Source: a virus. From it: a stretch of 22,681 nucleotides of DNA. The notes beneath the pieces were generated by a model. That model was not told the DNA's origin. It made no database searches and worked only from the letters and a program-made list of their open reading frames with translations. Below are positions 7,196 through 12,795 of this stretch, one piece after another. Made by a program: the position numbers and the translations under genes. Numbering within the stretch: the stretch's first letter is position 1; each line of letters begins with the position of its first letter. The stretch is from positions 1 through 22,681 of the IMG/VR virus record IMGVR_UViG_3300006071_000104, one strand, 5' to 3'.

Positions 7196-7519
7196 TTATA
7201 TCCTAAAACTTTCTCCGCATCCGCAACGGTCTCGCTCATTGGGATTTGAGAATTCGAATCCTTCATTAAGTCCGTTTTTAACATAGTCCACTGTGGATCC
7301 TTTGATGTAAACACTATCCTTGGGGTCTACTAAGATAAAAAATTCAGGATATGTGATACGTATTTCTGGACCAGAGTTGTTGTTCTCAGTAACGTATTCT
7401 AACACATAAGCAAGTCCAGAGCAACCGGTGGTTCGGACTCCGATTCGTATACCTACAAAGTTTTTTTTATTTAATAAATTTCGAAGTTTGGTGACTGCTG
7501 ACTCTGTAAGAGTTATCAC
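7196..7519 (-). CDS. iscA: IscA-type A-type Fe-S carrier
   Basis: A 107-residue IscA with ligands C33 (VRTTGCSGLAYVLE), C99 and C101 (CGCGESF). The GVRTxGCSGxAYVLE and GLNEGFxFxNPN blocks are IscA-specific and differ from ErpA next door, so the phage carries two functionally distinct A-type carriers. The frame starts with GTG (7517-7519), and ITLTESA follows as in host IscA. The upstream gene stops 4 nt before it, and a purine-rich AAGAAG lies about 12 nt upstream. The middle (residues 46-70) diverges more from the host form than IscU and ErpA do. It could deliver or store iron/clusters for IscU-dependent assembly. Confidence 0.92.
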   Translation of the reverse strand: MITLTESAVTKLRNLLNKKNFVGIRIGVRTTGCSGLAYVLEYVTENNNSGPEIRITYPEFFILVDPKDSVYIKGSTVDYVKNGLNEGFEFSNPNERDRCGCGESFRI

Positions 7520-7523
7520 GATG

Positions 7524-7928
7524 TTACTGTCTTCTTTGCATTGCTGATTTAGCCATTCCGGAAACTACTGCTTCAGGATTGTCTACTGCACTGGTGTACT
7601 CTTCGGGATTGGTAACCGACGGAATACTACTGGTATTGAACTGTACCATATCAGTGGTTATTTTTTTAATTAAATTTTTAACAGCTGGTTCGTCTTGATT
7701 GGCAGAAATCAAATCATCGTAAGTAAAGCCAGATAAACCGCTGTTATTGATATAACGCAAAACCAAAGCAGTCGGTACTTCGGGTTTGAGATTGTGTGTT
7801 TTAATTTGGCTCTGTAATAAACTCAATGCTGTTAATATATTTGGATCTGAATCTGCATCCGTGTCAAAGTCCTGATTTGTGGGATCAGCAAGACTGTTGT
7901 CTTCAAATGCAAATTCACTTAAACGCAT
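7524..7928 (-). CDS. Unknown acidic phage protein
   Basis: A 134-residue protein starting MRLSEFAFEDN, with an Asp-rich segment (residues 20-29), a helical middle (ILTALSLLQSQIKTH) and a region TYDDLISANQDEPAVKNLIKKI. The N-terminus MRLSEF resembles short openings of several conserved T4-like phage proteins from aquatic hosts, but I cannot name a family. The start overlaps the stop of the upstream gene by one base (TAATG) and the stop lies 4 nt before iscA, so it links the upstream gene block to the Fe-S cassette. No catalytic motif or membrane segment is visible. Function unknown. Confidence 0.75.
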   Translation of the reverse strand: MRLSEFAFEDNSLADPTNQDFDTDADSDPNILTALSLLQSQIKTHNLKPEVPTALVLRYINNSGLSGFTYDDLISANQDEPAVKNLIKKITTDMVQFNTSSIPSVTNPEEYTSAVDNPEAVVSGMAKSAMQRRQ

Positions 7929-8605
7929 TAACGACGCTCTCTGCCTAAATCTTCTGCGCCACCTGCGGCTGCATCAGTTGCATCGAATCCGTCTGCTTGA
8001 TCTAAGTCATTTTCTTCAGGAGCAGGTAATGCACCAGCTGCACCTTCGGGCGGCATACCGCCACCCATATCCATTGATTGACCAACATCTTCGCCAGCCA
8101 ATTGACGTGAACCTTGATCTAACGCATCACGAGCAGTATTCAAACTATCCATTAGACCTTGTAGTGCACTGGTAACAGTATTCTTGAAACTGTCAGCCTG
8201 TGGTACACCAACTTGATCGCGGATAGTATCCAGCAATGGTGGTAATTGTTCGTTAAGCATTTTGCTAGCGTCAGTGATCATATCCTGAACACTATCAACC
8301 ATGTCTTTGGCAGCCAATACTGCTTCGGCGGTTTCTAGCTCGCCTTCCATCAATGCATAGTTTTGCTTCAAGTAAGATTTAAGTCCTTCTTGAACCATTA
8401 ACATTTCCATATATTTAGGATTGCGTTCAGCACTATGAGCTCCATAGCTTTGACGAATTTTATTTAATTGTTCACTGATAGCAGTGCTCAATCTTTTTGC
8501 TTTGCTAAGTGACATATTATCATAGTCAAGGGAAAATCCGAATCGACTCTCCATAACACGATTATATTTTTTAGCAGTTACTGGGGTTAGCTCTTTAAGG
8601 TTCAT
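7928..8605 (-). CDS. Unknown helical phage protein, possible scaffold or virion part
   Basis: A 225-residue protein from ATG 8605 (MNLKELTPVTAKK). A further in-frame ATG at 8620 would add five residues. I prefer 8605 because it makes a 4-nt ATGA overlap with the upstream stop. Residues 1-150 are strongly helical (RFGFSLDYDNMSLSKAKRLS; NPKYMEMLMVQEGLKSYL; MVDSVQDMITDASKMLNEQ). Residues 170-225 are low-complexity and rich in Gly, Pro, Asp, Glu and Ala. This architecture resembles conserved proteins of T4-like aquatic phages annotated only as hypothetical. A coiled helical protein with an acidic tail would fit a scaffold or structural part, but I have no motif to prove it. Confidence 0.75.
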   Translation of the reverse strand: MNLKELTPVTAKKYNRVMESRFGFSLDYDNMSLSKAKRLSTAISEQLNKIRQSYGAHSAERNPKYMEMLMVQEGLKSYLKQNYALMEGELETAEAVLAAKDMVDSVQDMITDASKMLNEQLPPLLDTIRDQVGVPQADSFKNTVTSALQGLMDSLNTARDALDQGSRQLAGEDVGQSMDMGGGMPPEGAAGALPAPEENDLDQADGFDATDAAAGGAEDLGRERR

Positions 8606-9126
8606 AATATCTGATTCCAAAGTTTTATATATTTAGCAGACTTTAATCTTTTTTCCAATTCTTCTCTAGCAGTTGCTAGGCGAGACTTGGAGTCTGACAG
8701 TTTAATTAGCCATAAATCACGCTGAAATATGTCTGTTTTTTTAGATTTTTTATATATTTTTTTAGTATACAGTTCGTACTCGTCGGATAGTTTTGCCACT
8801 GTTTGGTCTTTTAATAAAATATCGTCTGCAGCTTTATAGTACTTAAATTTTGTAAACACCGCATAAAAAACTGCGGCCTGTTGACTATAAAAAATATGTA
8901 TAACTTTATCGTCTTTGGTAACACGCCATTTGTGTTTGTCTAAATGGCATATTTCATAATCTGCTAATATCCAGTTGTATTTGTCCATTTGAACAAATAT
9001 AGGATACACACTGGCACGACGCATTATTGCTAATTCATCTTCTGCCCAAGCATCGATTTTGCTCATAGCAAAATCTACTAAGCGTTCACCCAGTTCTTTT
9101 TTTGTATACGATTTTGCCGTTTTCAT
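8602..9126 (-). CDS. Unknown phage protein with aromatic N-half and helical C-half
   Basis: A 174-residue protein. Residues 35-95 (YPIFVQMDKYNWILADYEI, then KVIHIFYSQQAAVFYAVF) are aromatic-rich and look like a small alpha/beta domain. Residues 100-174 form a basic helical or coiled-coil tail (KLSDEYELYTKKIYKKSKK ... REELEKRLKSAKYIKLW). Proteins with this DDILxKDxxVxxL plus RLxxAREELEK pattern recur in T4-like aquatic phages as far as I remember, without a known role. The start overlaps the upstream gene by 41 nt. An internal ATG at 9066 would remove the overlap but shows no better ribosome site, so the start is uncertain. The stop forms ATGA with the next start. Confidence 0.72.
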   Translation of the reverse strand: MKTAKSYTKKELGERLVDFAMSKIDAWAEDELAIMRRASVYPIFVQMDKYNWILADYEICHLDKHKWRVTKDDKVIHIFYSQQAAVFYAVFTKFKYYKAADDILLKDQTVAKLSDEYELYTKKIYKKSKKTDIFQRDLWLIKLSDSKSRLATAREELEKRLKSAKYIKLWNQIL

Positions 9127-9298
9127 GTTTTCTTGTGAGGAGGTCTTTATTGACTAGTTGATTGGCGATTATCTGCTGGCGTTCAGATAAGTCAGATTTT
9201 TCAATTATAGGTGTAGAATCGTCGAATTGAAGCAATACATCTGCTTCTTCGTTACTAATTGCAACAGAAGGTCTGTTAACCAATTCGATTATTTTCAT
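9086..9298 (-). CDS. Small protein with winged-helix-like C-terminus
   Basis: A 70-residue protein MKIIELVNRPSVAIS... whose second half (SERQQIIANQLVNKDLLTRK followed by HENGKIVYKK) follows a winged-helix pattern: a helix ending in a conserved-looking L-V-x-x-x-L-L, then a charged beta hairpin. Too short for a full regulator; it may be a DNA- or RNA-binding accessory. It starts one base after the stop of the upstream membrane protein gene, so the two are co-translated, and its end overlaps the next gene by 41 nt. The family is not recognised. Confidence 0.65.
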   Translation of the reverse strand: MKIIELVNRPSVAISNEEADVLLQFDDSTPIIEKSDLSERQQIIANQLVNKDLLTRKHENGKIVYKKRTG

Positions 9299-9299
9299 T

Positions 9300-9560
9300 T
9301 TATTTCAAGTAGTTTACTAACAGGGTAATTATGCCCGCAATCAATACTCCCACAACAGAAGTGAAAATTGCAATTAGTTGTTTATCCGAAGAGTTTGATT
9401 TATTAGTGATAGAATCCCTAATGGCAATCAAATGTTCTTCGACAGCATTTAGACGTTTGTCCATTGAGTCTAGTTTTTGTTCCAAAGAATTATACCTTTC
9501 AGCGCAAAGTTCCACGTGCGCCTCCAGATTTTTCTTTTCTATATCCGTAGATGATGACAT
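9300..9560 (-). CDS. Coiled-coil protein with C-terminal membrane anchor (XhlA/holin-like)
   Basis: An 86-residue protein. Residues 8-55 form a heptad-rich coiled coil (ERYNSLEQKLDSMDKRLNAV, then EEHLIAIRDSI). Residues 62-84 are one hydrophobic transmembrane helix (LIAIFTSVVGVLIAGIITLL), followed by a two- to three-residue tail. This topology is that of XhlA-like and related phage accessory membrane proteins near lysis genes. No endolysin or classic holin is in the window, so a lysis role is only inferred. It is the first gene after a late promoter motif at 9655-9662, giving a leader of about 90 nt. Confidence 0.72.
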   Translation of the reverse strand: MSSSTDIEKKNLEAHVELCAERYNSLEQKLDSMDKRLNAVEEHLIAIRDSITNKSNSSDKQLIAIFTSVVGVLIAGIITLLVNYLK

Positions 9561-9654
9561 ATTTTATTTGCTTCATATTATGCGATGCAATTTCCAGTGT
9601 AAACTTATTCTGAGCCATAAAGAAAAACCATAAGGGGTGCCGTAGCATCTAAGT

Positions 9655-9662
9655 TATTTATG
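9655..9662 (-). promoter_or_regulatory. T4-type late promoter, CATAAATA
   Basis: The minus strand reads CATAAATA in the 105-nt gap (9561-9665) between two genes. T4-like phages use a -10 element with consensus TATAAATA (aquatic relatives accept NATAAATA) recognised by gp55 with the sliding clamp. Transcription would start near 9649 and run through the membrane protein gene and probably onward toward the Fe-S cassette. The gap holds no other convincing gene. Confidence 0.55.
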
Positions 9663-9665
9663 CTG

Positions 9666-10067
9666 TCAGTGTACATCAAAATATATGTTTTTTAAGGTGC
9701 CTGTCCCAAAAAATATAGGCAACATAAAGCGTGCAGTTTCTTCCAGTCCCAATATAATAGGAACTTCGGTAAAATCTTTTTCTAATTCTTCTATGTTATA
9801 AACATCAGTTCTGCCGCCTTGAAAACTAAAATACCACATTTTATGTTCACCTTGATAAAATTCACCAAATAAAGGATTATAATCGTCTAAATTTAATACA
9901 ATAGACTCAACTGGTTTTATAATTTCAGGTTGTGTTTTAAGGCCCAATACTTGTAATACTGTTTCCCAGTTACGTTGTTGATCTCTATCAGTTCCTGTAC
10001 CCCGAATTTGATAAGTTGGGGTTATATCCACTAGCGTAATACATCTGAATATAGGGGTGTTTTCCAT
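9666..10067 (-). CDS. Unknown phage protein (FRCITLVDITPT family-like)
   Basis: A 133-residue protein beginning MENTPIFRCITLVDITPTY, with RDQQRNWETVLQVLGLKTQP at residues 29-48 and an aromatic segment MWYFSFQGG. I moved the start from 10097 to ATG 10067 because the upstream codons lie inside a terminator hairpin (10092-10110). The R-N-W-E-T-V-x-Q-x-x-G-L-x-T-Q-P pattern is one I associate with a small conserved protein of T4-like aquatic phages, role unknown. A perfect TATAAATA ends five bases before the ATG, which would give an almost leaderless message. Confidence 0.7.
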   Translation of the reverse strand: MENTPIFRCITLVDITPTYQIRGTGTDRDQQRNWETVLQVLGLKTQPEIIKPVESIVLNLDDYNPLFGEFYQGEHKMWYFSFQGGRTDVYNIEELEKDFTEVPIILGLEETARFMLPIFFGTGTLKNIYFDVH

Positions 10068-10072
10068 CAAGT

Positions 10073-10080
10073 ATTTATAG
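10073..10080 (-). promoter_or_regulatory. T4-type late promoter, perfect TATAAATA
   Basis: A perfect match to the T4 late consensus on the minus strand, directly after the terminator of the upstream gene and directly before the ATG at 10067. The expected transcription start falls at or within the start codon, so either the mRNA is leaderless or the real start is elsewhere. Placement between a terminator and the next gene argues for a real promoter. Confidence 0.6.
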
Positions 10081-10081
10081 G

Positions 10082-10110
10082 TCAAAAAGAAAGGCAACTA
10101 AAAGTTGCCT
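10082..10110 (-). terminator. Intrinsic terminator after the 10141-10572 gene
   Basis: A perfect 8-bp stem (AGGCAACT / AGTTGCCT, 10092-10110) with a 3-nt loop is followed on the minus strand by TTTCTTTTT. It lies about 30 nt after the stop of the small virion-like gene. Stem, tight loop and U-run together make this the clearest terminator in the window. Confidence 0.85.
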
Positions 10111-10140
10111 TGTCTTCGTGTTTACAGAGTAAACTACTGA

Positions 10141-10572
10141 TTAATTACCAGCTGTTGTAACAAGTTTCAAGCCAGGGGCTGCAACTTTGATACCAGTGTA
10201 GTTATAACCATTACCGTCAACTCCAAGAGCAACGATGTTAGCTTGAAGATCAGTTGCATTCCATGAACTGTCTTCGATCAATACGCTGATCAAACCTTGT
10301 GTAACACCACCGATAGCTGCACTGTCAACTTGATAAGCCAACAATGTGCTGTTAACACCGATAGTACGCAAAATTGTTTCAACTGCTTGACCTGTACCAA
10401 CTTGTGATGTCATTGACACGTTACTGTTGATAGTGAATGCTTGTACTGGCTTACCAATACCTGTGCTAACAACATAACCCAATGTACCAGCTGCTGAGCT
10501 GAAAGCTTGACCGCCGCTGCCAACGTTCTCTACGTTTTGAGCATTACCATTAATTCTTGTAAATACTGCCAT
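10141..10572 (-). CDS. Small, probably abundant virion protein
   Basis: A 143-residue Gly/Ala/Val/Thr/Ser-rich protein with almost no Lys/Glu and no cysteine. It starts MAVFTRINGNAQNVENVGS and has an alternating beta pattern (LGYVVSTGIGKPVQAFTINS). Proteins opening with MA-x-F-x-R-x-N-G-x-A-Q are small virion components in T4-like aquatic phages as I remember them. The gene is a single-gene unit: late promoter CATAAATA at 10616-10623, strong AAAGGA ribosome site, and an intrinsic terminator at 10082-10110, which is what a highly expressed structural protein would have. It could be a capsid decoration or head-vertex protein; the exact role is not known. Confidence 0.78.
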   Translation of the reverse strand: MAVFTRINGNAQNVENVGSGGQAFSSAAGTLGYVVSTGIGKPVQAFTINSNVSMTSQVGTGQAVETILRTIGVNSTLLAYQVDSAAIGGVTQGLISVLIEDSSWNATDLQANIVALGVDGNGYNYTGIKVAAPGLKLVTTAGN

Positions 10573-10606
10573 TTTGTTTTTCCTTTAATAAAATCTGCGA
10601 CCTAAC

Positions 10607-10624
10607 GCATAAAATTATTTATGC
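10607..10624. repeat. Palindrome overlapping a late promoter
   Basis: GCATAAA and TTTATGC form a perfect 7-bp inverted repeat with a 4-nt spacer. The minus-strand CATAAATA element occupies one arm. The stem may be incidental to the AT-rich promoter or could serve as a weak 3' end for the upstream gene that stops at 10631. Confidence 0.4.
10616..10623 (-). promoter_or_regulatory. T4-type late promoter, CATAAATA
   Basis: CATAAATA on the minus strand, about 45 nt before the ATG at 10572, just downstream of the preceding stop codon. Expected transcription start is near 10610, leaving a leader of about 38 nt that ends in a strong AAAGGA ribosome site. Confidence 0.7.
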
Positions 10625-10630
10625 CTAGTG

Positions 10631-11899
10631 TTATTTTTTCCAGGCCTGCCCAGCACTAAAATTCTCTTTACTGAACTCAATTCTGTCTACTAGTTTAACT
10701 GCACCGCCGTCGTGCCCGATAGCAACAAACCCTTCGGGTTTTGTAATTTTATAACCTGTATCTGTTTTAATAAAGGTGCCAGCAATGCTTTCAATTTGAC
10801 GTAGTTTGTTGATAACTAAAAGCTTTAGTTCAACAATACGTTTGTACATTGCCAATATTCCTAATAGGGTATTACTGTTGTCAGCAATAAACTGCTCTTT
10901 TTCCTGTATCTTTTTGATACGGTCTTGTGCAGCTTTGCTTTCGGGTCCGCCTTTTAATTTTGCGATTTCAGCTTCTTGCTTGCCTTTGTAGTAGGTAAGA
11001 AACTGTTTCAAAAACTCTGTAGGTTCTCCTACTTGATCAACTCCGCCTCGTACTAAGTTATTGATAAAAGGCTTGATATGTTTGGCAAACTCTGCATTTT
11101 TGAGAATAATGTCAAAATTGGATTTATTAATCTTTTTCAACGTGTTGGCACTTTGAATTAATCCTGCACGTAGTAAACTGTTTTCTTCTGGAGTTAAACT
11201 AGCTATACCTGTATAATCGTGGTAAAAAGCGTCATCAAACCATACATTTTTGCTTTGATTCAGGCCAGCTACACTATAGCCGTATTGTGCAGTCATATTG
11301 GAAATTTCGCTACCTTCGTAACTAGTGTGAAACACAATACCAACTTTTGCACTCATCATACGTCGAGCTAAATCACTGCTCTTGGGTACTGCGTAGGTAA
11401 TAGTATTAGGTTGAAATACAATACATTCTTCGTTGTTGATTGTAGCAGTTTGCAGGTCACCTTCAGTAAACATCAGGTCACCTTTAATAACACCGCTAAT
11501 ACCAAGACTGGGCAAGTACTTCAAACACAATTCTAATTTTCTTGCAAGGTCGGGTTGCTCGCCATACCAGTTTTTAATATCTTTAGTTGACTTGCACAAC
11601 TTGGCTTCACCTTTGGCAAATACACTTTTAGTGCCTACAAAAAATTTACTGTCAGCAGGATCTAATCCACAATGTATAGCAGGAGCACCGTCCCACTTGA
11701 CTGTGACTTGGCTGGGCTCGCCTGTGCCTTCGCTGAGCATTTTGCGCAATGCTTCAATATAGTTTAGTGCTCGTTGTGCACCAAGAAATCCTTCATTGAA
11801 GATTAAATCTTCAAGATGTTCCAAGTGTGTTGCTTTGTCCTCAGCGGATTCCAACAACTGCCATTTGGGTTGTAGATTCTTTATTTCAAATAGTTTCAT
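10631..11899 (-). CDS. Nucleotidyltransferase/ligase-like phage protein (DUF6267-like)
   Basis: A 422-residue protein. K68-W-D-G (VTVKWDGAPA) matches motif I of covalent nucleotidyltransferases (DNA/RNA ligases, capping enzymes), where the lysine takes the nucleotide. Further matches: FFVGTKSVFAK (86-96), IKGDLMF (138-144, motif III-like), E389-G-F-V (motif IV-like) and VK402-LVDR (motif V-like). A helical, lysine-rich insertion of over 200 residues (about 220-370) separates motifs III and IV. This matches, from memory, a large conserved family in T4-like aquatic phages usually left as DUF6267 or hypothetical. It is the last gene of a late-promoter cluster and overlaps the upstream stop as ATGA. 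Ligase or nucleotide-transfer activity is inferred from motifs only. Confidence 0.72.
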   Translation of the reverse strand: MKLFEIKNLQPKWQLLESAEDKATHLEHLEDLIFNEGFLGAQRALNYIEALRKMLSEGTGEPSQVTVKWDGAPAIHCGLDPADSKFFVGTKSVFAKGEAKLCKSTKDIKNWYGEQPDLARKLELCLKYLPSLGISGVIKGDLMFTEGDLQTATINNEECIVFQPNTITYAVPKSSDLARRMMSAKVGIVFHTSYEGSEISNMTAQYGYSVAGLNQSKNVWFDDAFYHDYTGIASLTPEENSLLRAGLIQSANTLKKINKSNFDIILKNAEFAKHIKPFINNLVRGGVDQVGEPTEFLKQFLTYYKGKQEAEIAKLKGGPESKAAQDRIKKIQEKEQFIADNSNTLLGILAMYKRIVELKLLVINKLRQIESIAGTFIKTDTGYKITKPEGFVAIGHDGGAVKLVDRIEFSKENFSAGQAWKK

Positions 11900-12528
11900 T
11901 CTGAGTAACCTTGAGTAAAGTTGGCCTGTTGGTCAAGGAATGTATCCAGGGCCGCGTCAACTTTTCTACGATTCTTGTGATTGATCCATTCGCCCATTCC
12001 GCCAAGTCTGTAAACAGCTCCTTGGAACTTGATCATTATAGGATCTTGATTTACAATCTCTACACCAGGTGCAAGTTTATGTGCGGCTGCTGGTGCCGGT
12101 GGTTCTTGTGCGGCCGCCGGCTCTGCGGGAGTATTTCCTGCTATCTGACTCTTAACTTTATTGGCCAGTGATTTTTTTTGACTATATTCTATATCATCCG
12201 AGCGGTTGCCAGTTTGTGTATCTACTATGGCTTTATAGATATAATTTTTAATGGTATTACCGTCAATGGCAGTTAGTGTTCCTTCATAGGGCGGAGCACT
12301 TGTTCCGTTGTTTAACCAACGACCCAACCATCTATTAAGTTGTTCGCCGTAGACTGCAGGATCTTTCATATCATATCCAGCGGCAGCTAATTTATTATCA
12401 ATCTTGTCCCATTGGTCTATTGCAGACTGTACAACAGGACTGTGCTTTGCTTGAGATTGTTTGACTCCTTTAATTGCACCTTTGATGCCGCCCCACAATC
12501 CTTCATTAACGATTTCATTGACCTTCAT
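11896..12528 (-). CDS. Unknown phage protein with Ala/Pro linker
   Basis: A 210-residue protein with three parts: an N-terminal Gly/Lys-rich amphipathic stretch (MKVNEIVNEGLWGGIKGAIK), a helical domain (residues 30-130, WDKIDNKLAAAGYDMKDP, LNRWLGRWLNNG) and an Ala/Pro/Glu linker (133-150) leading to a small C-terminal domain (VEIVNQDPIMIKFQGAVYRL). It overlaps its upstream neighbour by 14 nt and shares a 4-nt ATGA with the ligase-like gene downstream, so the two may work together. No catalytic motif was recognised. The late promoter ahead of the cluster suggests a late, possibly assembly-related role. Confidence 0.72.
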   Translation of the reverse strand: MKVNEIVNEGLWGGIKGAIKGVKQSQAKHSPVVQSAIDQWDKIDNKLAAAGYDMKDPAVYGEQLNRWLGRWLNNGTSAPPYEGTLTAIDGNTIKNYIYKAIVDTQTGNRSDDIEYSQKKSLANKVKSQIAGNTPAEPAAAQEPPAPAAAHKLAPGVEIVNQDPIMIKFQGAVYRLGGMGEWINHKNRRKVDAALDTFLDQQANFTQGYSE

Positions 12529-12766
12529 TCTTCATCCTTTTAACGCCTCTGTTGAACTTGTCAATATCCTGTGTGCGGATACTATTAAGTAATTTGCGTT
12601 CAAGTTCTTCAGCCTGTTCTTGAGTGTAGTTTTCTCTGATAAATGTCATGAGATTAATAGCTCCCTGAATAACATGGTTGGCACGACTTTCCACAAGATT
12701 TTCTCTATCTTTGTGTAAGCGTAGACTTTCCAGTTCTTCAAAAAGACTGCGTGTTTTTTTCTGCAA
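12515..12766 (-). CDS. Small helical phage protein, TTG start
   Basis: An 83-residue all-helical, charged protein (SLFEELESLRLHKDRENLV; HVIQGAINLMTFIRENY; LLNSIRTQDIDKFNRGVKRM). The initiator is TTG at 12764-12766, supported by a GGAG ribosome site 6 nt upstream and a late promoter element just before that; no in-frame ATG upstream fits. Proteins with the A-I-N-L-x-x-x-I-x-E-x-Y ... K-F-x-R-G pattern occur in T4-like aquatic phages without a known role. First gene of the three-gene late cluster ending in the ligase-like protein. Confidence 0.72.
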   Translation of the reverse strand: MQKKTRSLFEELESLRLHKDRENLVESRANHVIQGAINLMTFIRENYTQEQAEELERKLLNSIRTQDIDKFNRGVKRMKNEGQ

Positions 12767-12787
12767 GATTAGCTCCGAAGTATGTTA

Positions 12788-12795
12788 TATTTATT
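12788..12795 (-). promoter_or_regulatory. T4-type late promoter, AATAAATA
   Basis: AATAAATA on the minus strand, overlapping the helicase stop codon at 12791-12793. The predicted start near 12782 leaves a leader of about 16 nt containing GGAG before the TTG start at 12766. That spacing is coherent, and it separates a late transcription unit from the replication genes. Confidence 0.55.

Noticed and set aside
9514-9652. Small minus-strand frame of about 46 codons in the gap before the coiled-coil membrane gene
   Set aside because: It overlaps the downstream start in another frame and shows no ribosome site or recognisable pattern.
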